Source of the DNA: an uncultured Algibacter sp.
GTDB lineage: Bacteria; Bacteroidota; Bacteroidia; Flavobacteriales; Flavobacteriaceae
NCBI RefSeq assembly: GCF_947487605.1
Contig: NZ_CANKXK010000011.1
Coordinates: forward strand, 111,759-159,130
Direction: 5' to 3'
DNA length: 47,372 nucleotides
Part shown: one piece after another, positions 7,591 through 17,334 of the stretch
How the letters are laid out: every line of letters begins with the position of its first letter
Position numbering within the stretch: the stretch's first letter is position 1
Position numbers and translations under genes: made by a program
The notes under the pieces: generated by a model
Seen by the model: the letters and a program-made list of their open reading frames with translations, nothing else
Told to the model about the DNA's origin: nothing
The model's database searches: none

Positions 7591-9186
7591 ATGTTTGAAA
7601 TTTCACAATTAAAAGAAAAGAAACTCACTGATTTACAGGAGATTGCAAAAAAATTAAACGTTCCAAAGTACCGTACGCTTAAAAAATTAGATTTAGTATA
7701 CCAAATATTAGATCAACAAGCTGCAGACCCAAAAGCAGTTACATCTGCAGTTGCACCAGAAAAACCAGAGAGAAAACCAAGACAACGAGTGCAAAGAGAG
7801 GTTCCAGTTAAAAACACTACTGTGGATAAAGCCAAAGAAACTATAACACCAGAAGTAACAGTGGCTGAAATAGTTAAGGAAGAAAAAAAGCCTGTCCATA
7901 AGCCTAACCCTCGACCTTCTAATGATAATAATAAGGATGGGCAAAACAAACAAAACCAAAAAAGAGACAACAATCCTCAGCATAAAAATCAGCATAAAAA
8001 CCAAAAAAACGGCAATGTAGATAGAGGAAATAAAGATGGAAGAAATCGCTATCGCGAGCCAGATTATGAATTTGACGCTATTATTGAAAGTGAAGGCGTT
8101 TTAGACATTATGCAAGATGGTTATGGTTTTTTAAGATCCTCAGATTATAATTACTTATCATCACCAGATGATATTTATGTATCTCAATCACAAATTAGAT
8201 TATTTGGTTTAAAAACTGGAGACACAGTTTTAGGGCATGTACGCCCACCAAAAGAAGGAGAAAAATATTTTCCTTTAATTAAGGTGAGTAAAATTAATGG
8301 GCAGAGTCCAAATGTAGTACGAGACCGTGTGTCTTTCGAGCATTTAACGCCTCTATTCCCTCAGGAAAAATTTACATTGGCAGAAAAACAAAGCACCATT
8401 TCTACTAGAATTATGGACTTGTTCTCTCCTATTGGAAAAGGACAACGTGGTATGATTGTATCGCAGCCAAAGACTGGTAAGACCATGTTATTAAAAGATG
8501 TTGCAAATGCCATAGCAGCAAATCATCCAGAAGTATATCAAATGATATTGCTAATTGATGAACGTCCTGAAGAAGTAACAGATATGCAACGTAATGTACG
8601 AGGCGAAGTTATTGCTTCTACTTTTGATAAAGAAGCACATGAACACGTAAAAATTGCCAATATTGTTTTAGAAAAAGCAAAACGATTGGTAGAATGCGGA
8701 CATGATGTTGTCATTCTTTTAGACTCTATTACTCGTTTAGCAAGAGCATACAATACTGTACAACCTGCCTCTGGTAAAATATTAAGTGGTGGTGTAGATG
8801 CCAATGCATTGCATAAACCAAAACGATTCTTTGGAGCAGCTCGTAACATCGAAAATGGAGGATCACTAACTATTATTGCGACAGCACTTACAGAAACGGG
8901 ATCTAAAATGGATGAGGTTATTTTTGAAGAATTTAAAGGAACAGGTAACATGGAACTTCAATTAGATAGAAAAATATCTAACCGAAGAATTTTCCCTGCT
9001 ATCGACTTAACATCTTCAAGTACACGTCGTGATGATATTCTATTAGACGCAAACACAATACAGCGCATGTGGGTAATGCGAAAATATCTTGCAGACATGA
9101 ATCCTGTTGAAGCTATGGAATTCATTAATGAACGTTTCAAGCAAACTAGAAATAACGAAGAGTTTTTAATTTCTATGAATGGATAA
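7591..9186 (+). CDS. rho: Transcription termination factor Rho
   Basis: Rho is the hexameric RNA-dependent ATPase/translocase that ends transcription. The 531 residues exceed the roughly 420 of E. coli Rho. A Rho_N helical domain (1-45) is followed by a Lys/Asn/Gln/Pro-rich insert (about 50-155, with [18 protein letters not shown]-type sequence), as is usual in Bacteroidota. The cold-shock-like RNA-binding domain follows ([14 protein letters not shown] from 169), then the RecA-type motor with P-loop QPKTGKT (292-298), [12 protein letters not shown], and [11 protein letters not shown]. Rho often autoregulates; the leader has a 20-bp-spaced direct repeat. A perfect hairpin terminator follows the stop. 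Confidence 0.97.
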   Translation: MFEISQLKEKKLTDLQEIAKKLNVPKYRTLKKLDLVYQILDQQAADPKAVTSAVAPEKPERKPRQRVQREVPVKNTTVDKAKETITPEVTVAEIVKEEKKPVHKPNPRPSNDNNKDGQNKQNQKRDNNPQHKNQHKNQKNGNVDRGNKDGRNRYREPDYEFDAIIESEGVLDIMQDGYGFLRSSDYNYLSSPDDIYVSQSQIRLFGLKTGDTVLGHVRPPKEGEKYFPLIKVSKINGQSPNVVRDRVSFEHLTPLFPQEKFTLAEKQSTISTRIMDLFSPIGKGQRGMIVSQPKTGKTMLLKDVANAIAANHPEVYQMILLIDERPEEVTDMQRNVRGEVIASTFDKEAHEHVKIANIVLEKAKRLVECGHDVVILLDSITRLARAYNTVQPASGKILSGGVDANALHKPKRFFGAARNIENGGSLTIIATALTETGSKMDEVIFEEFKGTGNMELQLDRKISNRRIFPAIDLTSSSTRRDDILLDANTIQRMWVMRKYLADMNPVEAMEFINERFKQTRNNEEFLISMNG

Positions 9187-9220
9187 TTAAAAAACAGAAT
9201 AACTAACTTCAAACTTTGAA

Positions 9221-9255
9221 AGCCTTAACCAATAAATTGGTTAGGGCTTTTTTTT
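9221..9255 (+). terminator. Rho-independent terminator after rho
   Basis: A 13-bp stem (9221-9233 with 9236-9248, one G-U pair) runs straight into eight T. Confidence 0.88.
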
Positions 9256-9315
9256 AAAATTAAATTTTAGAAATACTCTTTTCCCTATTTAAATTCATTT
9301 CTAGAAATAGTAAAC

Positions 9316-9343
9316 AAAAAAAAGCCTCTCATTTCTGAGAAGC
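9316..9343 (-). terminator. Rho-independent terminator after rpsT
   Basis: On the minus strand GCTTCTCA (9343-9336), a GAAA loop and TGAGAGGC (9331-9324) are followed by eight T. It faces the rho terminator, insulating the two convergent units. Confidence 0.85.
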
Positions 9344-9371
9344 TTTCATATATTTTAAAACTTTAATCTAA

Positions 9372-9623
9372 TTAAAGCGCAGCAATGTGACTTGCTAAAC
9401 CAGATTTAAGGTTCGCAGCTTTATTTGCATGAATAACGTTTTTCTTTGCTAATCTGTCTAACATAGAAACTACAGAAGGAAACATTTTTTCAGCTTCTTT
9501 CTTATCAGTTAACTCGCGTAATTTTTTAATCGCATTACGAGTCGTTTTATGCTGATACTTGTTAGTTAAACGTTTTGCTTCGTTACTTCTAATTCTTTTT
9601 AATGCTGACTTATGATTTGCCAT
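9372..9623 (-). CDS. rpsT: 30S ribosomal protein S20
   Basis: This 83-residue, very basic, Ala/Lys-rich helical protein opens [18 protein letters not shown], the canonical S20 N-terminus that binds 16S rRNA. It ends with the usual [16 protein letters not shown] segment. It lies 28 bases downstream of tRNA-Glu on the same strand with no promoter or terminator visible between them. The mRNA therefore probably starts ahead of the tRNA and is released by tRNA 3' processing. Confidence 0.97.
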   Translation of the reverse strand: MANHKSALKRIRSNEAKRLTNKYQHKTTRNAIKKLRELTDKKEAEKMFPSVVSMLDRLAKKNVIHANKAANLKSGLASHIAAL

Positions 9624-9651
9624 TTTATTTTTTTTCTTAATTTTTTAATTG

Positions 9652-9723
9652 TAGCCCGTAGGGGAATCGAACCCCTCTTACCAGGATGAAAACCTGGCGT
9701 CCTAGCCGATAGACGAACGGGCC
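9652..9723 (-). tRNA. tRNA-Glu (anticodon UUC)
   Basis: The 72-nt minus-strand cloverleaf begins GGCCCGTTCG and has a CCAGG/CCTGG anticodon stem with loop TTTTCAT, giving anticodon TTC (UUC). The T arm is AGGGG-TTCGATT-CCCCT. The acceptor stem pairs GGCCCGT with ACGGGCT (first pair G-U), and the discriminator is A. CCA is not encoded. It is cotranscribed with rpsT. Confidence 0.95.
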
Positions 9724-9741
9724 ATTATTTTTTTGAGTGCG

Positions 9742-9774
9742 CAAATATAAATTTTTTAAAATCTAAACCTGCAA
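9742..9774 (-). promoter_or_regulatory. Promoter P2 for tRNA-Glu-rpsT
   Basis: Minus strand: TTG (9774-9772), 22-base spacer, TATATTTG (9749-9742), 18 bases before the tRNA 5' end. It fits the Bacteroidota consensus. Confidence 0.6.
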
Positions 9775-9811
9775 TCGTTTCAAATAACGTACAACGTTTC
9801 CATTGCGGATG

Positions 9812-9841
9812 CAAAAATACAACTATTTTTAAATGTTGCAA
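9812..9841 (-). promoter_or_regulatory. Promoter P1 for tRNA-Glu-rpsT
   Basis: Minus strand: TTG (9841-9839), 19-base spacer, TATTTTTG (9819-9812). Element quality and spacing are both canonical. It lies 70 bp upstream of P2, so the tRNA/S20 unit has tandem promoters. Confidence 0.6.
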
Positions 9842-9896
9842 GACCTATATAATCTTTTTTTAAAAAAAATTGTTTTGCACATATTCTTTAGAAGAA

Positions 9897-11375
9897 TTAA
9901 TACGCTTTCGCAAACAATACTCTACGTTTAGAAGGGTTTCCAGTATAGACACAAACGCCTATTTCTTCCTTACTTTCTAAAGGAATACACCTTATTGTAG
10001 CTTTCGTTAATTCTTTTATTTTATCTTCTGTTTCTGGAGTACCATCCCAATGAGCCGAAATAAAACCCGTTTTTGTTTCTAAAACTTCTTTAAATTCATC
10101 AAAATTATCAACTTTAGTAATATGACTATTTCTAAAATCTAAAGCTTTGCTAAACAACGCTTCTTGAATTTCCTTTAATAACCCTTCAATTTTTTGAGTT
10201 ATACCATCTAAAGCAGTTACTTCTTTTGTTAAAGTATCTCTACGTGCTATTTCTACAGTTCCATTAGCCAAATCTCTTGCCCCAATAGCAATTCGTAAAG
10301 GCACACCTTGCAATTCGTGCTGTGCAAATTTAGCCCCTGGTCTATGCGTGGTTCTATTATCGTATTTAACAGTAATATTTTTTCCACGTAAATCACTTAA
10401 AATACCATTGGCAACTTCGGTAATTGCATTCAAGTCTTCTTCACTCTTATAAATAGGTACTATTACAACTTGGTTTGGAGCCAAACTTGGAGGTAAAACT
10501 AATCCATGATCATCACTATGAGTCATAATTAATGCACCCATTAAGCGTGTAGAAACACCCCATGACGTTGCCCAAACATAATCTTGCTTACCTTCCTTAT
10601 TAGCAAACTTTACATCGAATGCCTTAGCGAAGTTCTGACCTAAAAAGTGCGAAGTTCCAGCTTGTAGTGCCTTTCCGTCTTGCATCAAGGCCTCTATACA
10701 ATAAGTTTCTTCTGCCCCAGCAAATCGCTCACTTTCGGTTTTCAAACCTTGAATAACAGGTATAGCCATAAAGTTTTCAACAAAAGTAGCGTAAACATTA
10801 TTCATTAATGCTGCTTCAGTAACAGCTTCCTGCTTAGTTGCATGTGCTGTATGTCCTTCTTGCCATAAAAATTCTGCAGTTCGTAAAAATAAACGTGTAC
10901 GCATTTCCCAACGTACAACATTAGCCCATTGATTAATTAAAAGTGGTAAATCTCTATAAGATTGAATCCATCCTCTATAGGTATTCCAAATAATAGCTTC
11001 ACTAGTTGGCCTTACAATAAGTTCTTCTTCCAACTTTGCTTCAGGGTCTACTCGCAACTTCCCAGGTTTATCTGGGTCGTTCTGTAATCTATAATGAGTT
11101 ACAATAGCACATTCTTTAGCAAAACCTTCAGCATTTTTTTCTTCAGCTTCAAATAAACTTTTAGGAACAAAAAGTGGAAAATACGCGTTTTGATGCCCAG
11201 TTTCTTTAAACATTTTGTCCAATTCTGCTTGCATTTTTTCCCAAATAGCATAGCCATAAGGCTTGATTACCATACAACCCCTAACAGCCGAATTCTCCGC
11301 TAGGTCTGCCTTGACAACCAATTCGTTATACCATTTCGAATAATCTTCTGCTCTACTCGTAAGTTTTTTACTCAT
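9897..11375 (-). CDS. proS: Prolyl-tRNA synthetase (short, eukaryote/archaeal-like type)
   Basis: This class II synthetase charges tRNA-Pro. The product is 492 residues and lacks the YbaK-type editing insert of the long bacterial ProRS, as is normal in Bacteroidota. Class II landmarks include [19 protein letters not shown], the motif 2 region [20 protein letters not shown], and a C-terminal KPxG/zinc-like domain ending [10 protein letters not shown] start it at the ATG at 11375 ([16 protein letters not shown]). A TTG six codons upstream (11393) would add MCQNNN, which is not typical. A full TTG-N20-TAGTTTTG promoter lies upstream. Confidence 0.96.
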   Translation of the reverse strand: MSKKLTSRAEDYSKWYNELVVKADLAENSAVRGCMVIKPYGYAIWEKMQAELDKMFKETGHQNAYFPLFVPKSLFEAEEKNAEGFAKECAIVTHYRLQNDPDKPGKLRVDPEAKLEEELIVRPTSEAIIWNTYRGWIQSYRDLPLLINQWANVVRWEMRTRLFLRTAEFLWQEGHTAHATKQEAVTEAALMNNVYATFVENFMAIPVIQGLKTESERFAGAEETYCIEALMQDGKALQAGTSHFLGQNFAKAFDVKFANKEGKQDYVWATSWGVSTRLMGALIMTHSDDHGLVLPPSLAPNQVVIVPIYKSEEDLNAITEVANGILSDLRGKNITVKYDNRTTHRPGAKFAQHELQGVPLRIAIGARDLANGTVEIARRDTLTKEVTALDGITQKIEGLLKEIQEALFSKALDFRNSHITKVDNFDEFKEVLETKTGFISAHWDGTPETEDKIKELTKATIRCIPLESKEEIGVCVYTGNPSKRRVLFAKAY

Positions 11376-11428
11376 ATTATTGTTTTGGCACAAATATTGT
11401 GACTAAGTTAAATAGAAAAATAGTTCAG

Positions 11429-11459
11429 CAAAACTAACTATTTTTGTTATGTTCAACAA
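11429..11459 (-). promoter_or_regulatory. Promoter for proS
   Basis: Minus strand: TTG (11459-11457), 20-base spacer, TAGTTTTG (11436-11429). It matches TTG-N19-21-TAnnTTTG and sits 53 bases before the proS ATG. Confidence 0.6.
11439..11446 (+). promoter_or_regulatory. -7 element for the lipoprotein-porin pair
   Basis: TATTTTTG on the plus strand, 28 bases before the ATG at 11475, lies within the divergent proS promoter. The two units may therefore compete for polymerase. No clear TTG upstream. Confidence 0.45.
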
Positions 11460-11474
11460 TTAAATTCTTGAGAT

Positions 11475-12653
11475 ATGCAATTAAATAACTACCTACAGAG
11501 AAAAATGCCTTTAATAGCCATTTTTGGATTACTAGTTAGCTTAGTATCATGTGGCTCTTACCAATATGTGGGCGTTGATAATGATGGTATTTACGGCACT
11601 AGCGATAATACAAATCAATATGAAGAAGCGGTTGTTGAAATACCAAACCAATCCAATAGCAATTATTATAAAAACTATTTTAGAAATAAATCTTTAGAAG
11701 CAGAAAATATCTCTGCCGAAGATGCCATTTTTACTGATATTGATTCTTACGAAAGTGGTAATTATGATGAAGCCGATCCTCTAGCAAATGATTATCAAGG
11801 TAATGCTGGTTGGGGTCAAAATAGCAATAATGTTACCATAAACTATATAGATAACGGTTGGAACAACTGGGGTTGGAACGCTGGATTTAATTGGGGATGG
11901 AATAATTGGAGATGGAACCGTTGGAACAGATGGGGATGGAATTCATGGGGCTGGAACAGCTGGGGATTCAACGATCCTTTCTGGTGTCCACCTTATTATG
12001 GTAGTGGTTTTGGCTGGGGCTGGAATACAGGTATTGCTTGGGGTTATAACAACTGGGGTTGGAATGGATTCTATGGCAATAGATATTATGGAAGAAATTA
12101 CGCTTATAATGCTGGACGAAGAGGGTCTTATTATGGAAGAAACACCTCGGGCATAAGCAGCCGCAATAGTTCGTTATCTAGACGATCTAGCGTAACAAGT
12201 CGAAACACTAGAACGAATTCTAAATATTACACTTCAAGACGGAGTAGTGTAGCTTCAAATAGCAATAGGTCTGGCGTAAATTCAAATAATACCGCAAGAC
12301 GTAGCAGTAGCACATATTCCTCTCCAAACAATAGATATAGTAGTCAAAATTCTCGAGGCACTTCAACCATGAGACGAAGTCGCTCTGTAACACCTTCTTC
12401 AAACTCAAGAGCGCGGTCTTCGTCATCTACAGCTAGAAGGAATTCTAGTTCGGTGTATAGATCATCGCCTTCATATAATAGAAGTTCTTCTTCAAATAAT
12501 AATTCAACATACAGTCGAAGAAGTAGTTCATCTAGCAATAATCGCAGCTATTCACCTAGTAGAAGTAGCAGTAGTTCTAGATCTAGTTCTGCTTCCAGAT
12601 CGTCAAGTAGTAGAAGGAGTTCAGGAACTTCAAGCACCAGAAGACGCGGATAA
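11475..12653 (+). CDS. Low-complexity Trp/Gly/Asn- and Ser/Arg-rich lipoprotein
   Basis: The 392-residue protein has a signal ending LVSLVSC followed by GS, a lipobox, so it should be a lipoprotein with Cys near 26. Residues 27-120 are acidic. Residues about 128-198 are a striking W/G/N tract of GWNNWGWN-like units. Residues 215-392 are almost only Ser, Arg, Asn, Thr and Tyr. I do not know its function. The composition suggests a disordered or self-associating surface or periplasmic protein, similar in style to proteins seen next to FadL-like porins in other flavobacteria. It precedes the porin gene by 27 bp, so they are probably an operon. An internal ATG at 11505 is an alternative start. 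Confidence 0.75.
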   Translation: MQLNNYLQRKMPLIAIFGLLVSLVSCGSYQYVGVDNDGIYGTSDNTNQYEEAVVEIPNQSNSNYYKNYFRNKSLEAENISAEDAIFTDIDSYESGNYDEADPLANDYQGNAGWGQNSNNVTINYIDNGWNNWGWNAGFNWGWNNWRWNRWNRWGWNSWGWNSWGFNDPFWCPPYYGSGFGWGWNTGIAWGYNNWGWNGFYGNRYYGRNYAYNAGRRGSYYGRNTSGISSRNSSLSRRSSVTSRNTRTNSKYYTSRRSSVASNSNRSGVNSNNTARRSSSTYSSPNNRYSSQNSRGTSTMRRSRSVTPSSNSRARSSSSTARRNSSSVYRSSPSYNRSSSSNNNSTYSRRSSSSSNNRSYSPSRSSSSSRSSSASRSSSSRRSSGTSSTRRRG

Positions 12654-12680
12654 AATCATTAAAAAAAATAAATTTAACAG

Positions 12681-14198
12681 ATGAAAAAGTTACAAATACT
12701 ATTCATAAGCATACTTTCTATGTCCACAATATACGGGCAAGATATTACCGATGCTTTACGTTATTCGCAAGATGAAATTCAAGGGACGGCTCGTTTTAGA
12801 GCTTTAAGTGGCGCCTTTGGCGCACTTGGTGGCGACATGAGTGCCGTAAGCATAAACCCTGCTGGATCAGCTGTATTTAGCCAGAGTCATGCTTCCTTTA
12901 GTTTATCGAATGCCGAAGTTAGTAATGATACTCGTTACTTTAATGGTTTAGGATCATCAAGTGAATCAAATTTTGATATTCATCAAGGGGGTGCTTCTTT
13001 TGTTTTTGCAAGTAATAGTGATTCGCCATGGAAGAAATTCACCATAGGTGTTGCTTACGAAAGAACTAATAATTTTGATGATAATTGGTTTGCTTTTGGT
13101 ACAAATACTAACAGTAGTAATTTCAATAATACAATTGGAAGTTATTTCTTCGATTATGCTGATGGACTTAGGCTGGATGAAATTTCTGCTTTTCCTGGAG
13201 AGGGTCTTAATCAAGCCTATCAAGAAATTGGAAGCGCTTACGGATTTGGTAATCAGCAAGCTTTTTTAGGCTTTGAGTCTTTTATAATTGATCCAGAAGT
13301 TGATGCTGACGATAACACTACTTATTTTTTAAATTTAGCTGAAGGCAACTTCGACCACGATTACACCAAAACCTCAACGGGATACAACGGGAAAATATCT
13401 TTTAATGTGGCTGCCCAATATGAAGAAAATTTGTACTTAGGGTTAAATCTAAATTCTCATTTTATAGATTACCAGCGTTCAACTTTACTTTTTGAAGAAA
13501 ACTTTAACGGTTCTGATGTAGATTTTATTGAGTTCGAAAATAATTTATCTACTACAGGTACTGGCTTTTCATTTCAATTAGGTGGTATATTAAAATTAAG
13601 CCAAGAATTTCGAGTAGGACTAACTTACGATTCTCCAACCTGGTATACTATTGAAGAAGAAACGACACAATATTTAGGTACTGACGGCATTAATGGGTTT
13701 ATAGAAATAAATCCTCAAGTAGTAAATTTATTTCCAGAATACAAAATTCAAACTCCTGCAAAAATCACGGGAAGCTTAGCCTATATTTTTGAAAAACAAG
13801 GTTTAATTAGCTTTGACTATTCAAGAAAAGATTATAGCAAAACCGAATTTAGACCAACATCTGATCCAGCGTTTGCAGACGAAAATAATTTTATTAGCAA
13901 TACCCTAACAGATGCATCTACTTATCGTTTAGGTGGAGAATACAAACACAAACAATTTAGCTTTAGAGGCGGTTATCGTTTCGAAGAAAGCCCATATGCC
14001 AATGGCGTTACAGTAGGCGATTTAAATGGTTATTCACTCGGATTAGGATATAACTTCGGCAACACAAAATTAGATATCACTTATGATCAATCTGAACGAT
14101 CGTTCGAAACACCACTTTATAGTTTAGGTTTAATTGACACCGTTTCAATTGATAGAACAAATTCTAATATAACCTTATCTTTAAGTTTTAACATATAA
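12681..14198 (+). CDS. OmpP1/FadL-family outer-membrane protein
   Basis: The 505-residue protein has a cleavable signal (MKKLQILFISILSMSTIYGQ), then DITDALRYSQDEIQGTARFRALSGAFGALGGD with SINPAGSAVF, the N-terminal hatch signature of FadL/OmpP1 channels. The remainder alternates aromatic and polar residues, as in a beta-barrel, and ends in a strand (SNITLSLSFNI). Flavobacterial members are often labelled hemin receptor without evidence. Hydrophobic-compound uptake is the family role, and the substrate here is unknown. It follows the W/G/N lipoprotein and ends with a strong terminator. Confidence 0.88.
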   Translation: MKKLQILFISILSMSTIYGQDITDALRYSQDEIQGTARFRALSGAFGALGGDMSAVSINPAGSAVFSQSHASFSLSNAEVSNDTRYFNGLGSSSESNFDIHQGGASFVFASNSDSPWKKFTIGVAYERTNNFDDNWFAFGTNTNSSNFNNTIGSYFFDYADGLRLDEISAFPGEGLNQAYQEIGSAYGFGNQQAFLGFESFIIDPEVDADDNTTYFLNLAEGNFDHDYTKTSTGYNGKISFNVAAQYEENLYLGLNLNSHFIDYQRSTLLFEENFNGSDVDFIEFENNLSTTGTGFSFQLGGILKLSQEFRVGLTYDSPTWYTIEEETTQYLGTDGINGFIEINPQVVNLFPEYKIQTPAKITGSLAYIFEKQGLISFDYSRKDYSKTEFRPTSDPAFADENNFISNTLTDASTYRLGGEYKHKQFSFRGGYRFEESPYANGVTVGDLNGYSLGLGYNFGNTKLDITYDQSERSFETPLYSLGLIDTVSIDRTNSNITLSLSFNI

Positions 14199-14220
14199 TA
14201 AGAACAACTTCAATAAACCA

Positions 14221-14251
14221 AAAGCTTGAACCTAAAAATTCAAGCTTTTTT
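14221..14251 (+). terminator. Terminator after FadL-like gene
   Basis: The 9-bp perfect stem AAGCTTGAA/TTCAAGCTT with loop CCTAAAAA is followed by a T-run. Confidence 0.85.
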
Positions 14252-14331
14252 CATTTAAATGTAATAAGTTCCACATAAATGAGACTAACAAGCCATATTA
14301 CAAATTGTTTAATTATGCAAAGTGAAATGCT

Positions 14332-14339
14332 TATCTTTG
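14332..14339 (+). promoter_or_regulatory. -7 element for folE
   Basis: TATCTTTG lies 26 bases upstream of the folE ATG, a perfect TAnnTTTG. A TTG at 14305-14307 is a little far (24-base spacer). Confidence 0.55.
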
Positions 14340-14365
14340 CAGACTAAAAACGTTATTTTTCGCAG

Positions 14366-15043
14366 ATGAAATTTGAGAATAATTTAGAAGATTTTGATTC
14401 TTTAGGAAACGAACACATTGGCACTTCAGAAAACACGCCAATGCGCGGTGATGCTTTTAAGCTAAATAATGATGAAAAAATAGACATTATTAAGGATGAT
14501 GTGCGCCATATTATGGAAACACTTGGACTCGATTTAAGTGACGACAGTTTGAATGGCACCCCAAATCGTGTTGCCAAAATGTTTGTTAACGAGATTTTTG
14601 GAGGCTTGAACCCTAATAAAAAACCAAATGCTTCTACTTTCGAAAATAAGTATAAGTATGGAGAAATGCTTGTTGAAAAAAACATTACCGTTTATTCAAC
14701 CTGTGAGCATCATTTACTACCTATAGTAGGAAAAGCTCATATCGCCTATATTTCTAATGGAACAGTTGTGGGTTTATCAAAGATGAATAGAATTGTTGAT
14801 TATTTTGCAAAGCGCCCGCAAGTTCAAGAGCGTTTAACCATACAAATTGTTAGAGAACTTCAAGAAGTGTTAGATACTAAAGATGTAGCATGTGTAATCG
14901 ATGCTAAGCATTTATGTGTAAACTCAAGAGGAATTAGAGATATTGAAAGTAGTACGGTAACTTCTGAATTTGGGGGGAAATTTAAAGATATGGGTACACG
15001 TCGCGAATTTCTTGATTATATCAAGCTAGATACTAAATTCTAA
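14366..15043 (+). CDS. folE: GTP cyclohydrolase I
   Basis: FolE converts GTP to 7,8-dihydroneopterin triphosphate, the first step of folate/pterin synthesis, as a zinc-dependent toroidal decamer. The 225 residues include a flavobacterial N-terminal extension. Zinc ligands are Cys113 and His116 in CEHHLLP and Cys184 in HLCVNSRG, with the family's 71-residue spacing. Other signatures are GLSKMNRIVDYFAKRPQVQERL and RGIRD. It has its own -7 promoter box. The downstream genes (four-helix bundle protein, cysS) may be read from it, but nothing in the sequence ties them functionally. Confidence 0.97.
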   Translation: MKFENNLEDFDSLGNEHIGTSENTPMRGDAFKLNNDEKIDIIKDDVRHIMETLGLDLSDDSLNGTPNRVAKMFVNEIFGGLNPNKKPNASTFENKYKYGEMLVEKNITVYSTCEHHLLPIVGKAHIAYISNGTVVGLSKMNRIVDYFAKRPQVQERLTIQIVRELQEVLDTKDVACVIDAKHLCVNSRGIRDIESSTVTSEFGGKFKDMGTRREFLDYIKLDTKF

Positions 15044-15132
15044 ATATGTTTGATGTTTAGTCGTAAAGACGTAAAGTTGAATAGAAATAATCAGCTTAAC
15101 AACTAAACGACAAACAACTAAACAATATAAAG

Positions 15133-15495
15133 ATGCACTTATACTCGTTTGAAAAATTAGAGGTTTGGAAAGAAGCTATTCAACTTGGAGTTAAAACGTA
15201 TAAAATCACAGACTTATTTCCAAAAGAAGAAAAATTTGGATTAATTTCACAAATGAGACGATGTTCCGTTTCTGTTTCCTCTAATATAGCAGAAGGAACA
15301 GCTCGATTAACAAATAAAGATAAAGCACATTTCATGACTATGGCCTATAGTTCTGCGCTAGAATTGTTAAATCAAGCTATAATATCAAAAGAACTCGAAT
15401 TTATTTCCGAAGAAAACTATAAAAATATTAGATTTGAAGTTGAATCTATAACCAACAAGATTAATTCATTACGAAATCATTTTCTAAAGTCCTAA
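15133..15495 (+). CDS. Four-helix bundle protein (S23 / rRNA intervening-sequence protein family)
   Basis: The 120-residue, all-helical protein carries the family marks: a [23 protein letters not shown] start, [27 protein letters not shown] in the middle, and an [12 protein letters not shown] segment. This family was named from ORFs in 23S rRNA intervening sequences and also occurs free in Bacteroidota genomes; its function is unknown. The flanks are low-complexity strings of TAAAGACGTAAAG and AACTAAACGAC type, which suggests the gene arrived as a small cassette between folE and cysS. Confidence 0.88.
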   Translation: MHLYSFEKLEVWKEAIQLGVKTYKITDLFPKEEKFGLISQMRRCSVSVSSNIAEGTARLTNKDKAHFMTMAYSSALELLNQAIISKELEFISEENYKNIRFEVESITNKINSLRNHFLKS

Positions 15496-15508
15496 CGACT
15501 TAACAACT

Positions 15509-16990
15509 ATGCAACTCTACAAAGAACACCAAATTAAATTATATAACTCGCTTACTGGCAAAAAAGAAAACTTCAAACCTATTAACGAAGGTTACATAGG
15601 CATGTATGTTTGTGGACCTACCGTTTATAGCAATGTTCATTTAGGTAATGTAAGAACCTTTATGTCTTTTGATATGGTTTTTCGTTATTTAAAACATTTA
15701 GGTTATAAAGTAAGATATGTTAGAAATATTACTGATGCTGGCCATTTAGAAAACGATGCAGACGTTGGAGAAGATAAAATTACGAAAAAGGCACGTTTAG
15801 AGGAAATTGAACCTATGGAAGTGGTTCAGCGTTATACTGTAGATTTTCATAACGTACTTAATACATTTAATTTTTTACCGCCAAGTATAGAACCCACTGC
15901 AACGGGACATATTATTGAACAGATTGAATTGATAAGTAAAATTATTGAAAATGGTTTTGCTTACGAGGTTAATGGATCTGTCTATTTCGATGTACATAAG
16001 TTTGATGAAACAAACGAATATGGAAAATTAAGTAAGCGTAAGCTGGAAGATTTAATACATAATACGCGTACACTTGACGGACAAAGTGATAAAAAGAATC
16101 CGCAAGATTTTGCACTTTGGAAAAAAGCCGAACCTCAGCACATTATGCGATGGCCTTCTCCTTGGAGTGATGGCTTTCCTGGTTGGCATTTAGAATGTAC
16201 AGCCATGAGTACAAAATATTTGGGAGAACAATTTGATATTCACGGTGGTGGTATGGATTTAAAGTTTCCCCATCACGAATGTGAAATTGCTCAAAATGAA
16301 GCAGCCAAAGGAGTTAGTCCTGTAAACTACTGGATGCATGCCAATATGTTAGAGTTGAACGGGCAACGTATGTCTAAAACAACAGGAAACACCGTTAATC
16401 CTGATGAATTATTATCTGGAAATAACAAATTCTTCAGTAAAGCTTATGCACCTAGTGTTATTAGGTTCTTTAATGCACAATCATCTTACCGAAGTGTATT
16501 AGATTTAACGGATGATGGATTATTAGCAAGTGAAAAAGGATTTTATAGACTCATGGATGCTGTAAATCTTTTGGATAGTTTAAAAGCATCGGAAACATCT
16601 TCAATAGATATTCCTGCATGGAAACAGAGATGTTATGATGCTATGAATGACGATTTCAACTCCCCTATTTTAGTCGCTCATTTATTTGAAGCAGTAAAAT
16701 ATATCAACCAAGTTAAGGAAGGTTCTGAAACACTATCTATTGAGGATTTAAACTTACTAAAAGAAACAATTAACAATTTTGTTTACGACATTTTAGGCTT
16801 AGAAAACAACGCTAAAAGCGATTCTGGAACCGATAAACTTTCTGGAGCTGTAGATGTATTAATAAGGCTAAGACAAGATGCGAGAGCAAATAAAGATTTT
16901 GCTATGTCTGATAAAATTCGAGATGAACTTGCTGCCGTTGGCATTCAGCTTAAAGATGGTAAAGACGGGACGACGTTCAGCGTTAACTAA
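15509..16990 (+). CDS. cysS: Cysteinyl-tRNA synthetase
   Basis: This class I synthetase charges tRNA-Cys. The 493 residues are normal length. Signatures are Cys35 (MYVCGPTVY, zinc), the HIGH variant HLGN (44-47), [17 protein letters not shown] (zinc ligands), and the KMSKS variant RMSKTTGN starting at 287. The C-terminal DALR-like helical region is complete. The ATG follows the four-helix-bundle stop by 13 bp. YidD lies downstream after a repeat-containing 107-bp spacer. Confidence 0.97.
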   Translation: MQLYKEHQIKLYNSLTGKKENFKPINEGYIGMYVCGPTVYSNVHLGNVRTFMSFDMVFRYLKHLGYKVRYVRNITDAGHLENDADVGEDKITKKARLEEIEPMEVVQRYTVDFHNVLNTFNFLPPSIEPTATGHIIEQIELISKIIENGFAYEVNGSVYFDVHKFDETNEYGKLSKRKLEDLIHNTRTLDGQSDKKNPQDFALWKKAEPQHIMRWPSPWSDGFPGWHLECTAMSTKYLGEQFDIHGGGMDLKFPHHECEIAQNEAAKGVSPVNYWMHANMLELNGQRMSKTTGNTVNPDELLSGNNKFFSKAYAPSVIRFFNAQSSYRSVLDLTDDGLLASEKGFYRLMDAVNLLDSLKASETSSIDIPAWKQRCYDAMNDDFNSPILVAHLFEAVKYINQVKEGSETLSIEDLNLLKETINNFVYDILGLENNAKSDSGTDKLSGAVDVLIRLRQDARANKDFAMSDKIRDELAAVGIQLKDGKDGTTFSVN

Positions 16991-17060
16991 AAAGAACAAT
17001 TGGAGTAATAAGTCATATTAAACCTGTAGAAATATATCAATTTATTTCATACTAAAAATA

Positions 17061-17087
17061 GGTTTCGACAAGCTCGACCTGACAGTA
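17061..17087 (+). repeat. TTCGAC...GCTC interspersed repeat, copy A
   Basis: GGTTTCGACAAGCTCGACCT followed by GACA resembles 28206-28230 (GGTTTTCGACTGCGCTC followed by AAACTAACA). Both are intergenic. They look like members of a short GC-rich dispersed repeat family in an AT-rich genome. Confidence 0.5.
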
Positions 17088-17097
17088 TAGCACAAAA

Positions 17098-17334
17098 ATG
17101 AAAAAACTACTCATAGCCCCATTTTTGTTTTTGATAAAAGTGTACCAAACACTTATATCTCCGCTAACACCTGCAACCTGTAGATTTCAACCAACTTGCT
17201 CTCATTACTCTAAAGAAGCATTACAAAAACACGGTTTATTTAAAGGTGGATGGTTGGCTATAAAAAGAATTTTTAGTTGTCATCCCTGGGGAGGCTCTGG
17301 CTACGATCCTGTACCTGAAAAGGATGACAACTAA
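17098..17334 (+). CDS. yidD: YidD membrane protein insertion efficiency factor
   Basis: The 78-residue protein has an N-terminal amphipathic/membrane helix ([20 protein letters not shown]), then the conserved [16 protein letters not shown] with its cysteines, [25 protein letters not shown], and a short charged tail. YidD assists YidC/Sec-dependent membrane insertion; no enzymatic activity is known. The C-terminal codons for the [12 protein letters not shown] region are repeated 122 bp downstream (see the repeat entry), so the tail after DPVP (EKDDN here) may not be the ancestral one (DNNKK encoded after copy 2). Confidence 0.95.
   Translation: MKKLLIAPFLFLIKVYQTLISPLTPATCRFQPTCSHYSKEALQKHGLFKGGWLAIKRIFSCHPWGGSGYDPVPEKDDN

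Noticed and set aside
12344-12538. Leu/Glu-rich minus-strand frame inside the Ser/Arg-rich lipoprotein gene
   Set aside because: It is the antisense reading of AGA/AGT/TCT-type codons. It has no independent start context and its composition only mirrors the real gene.
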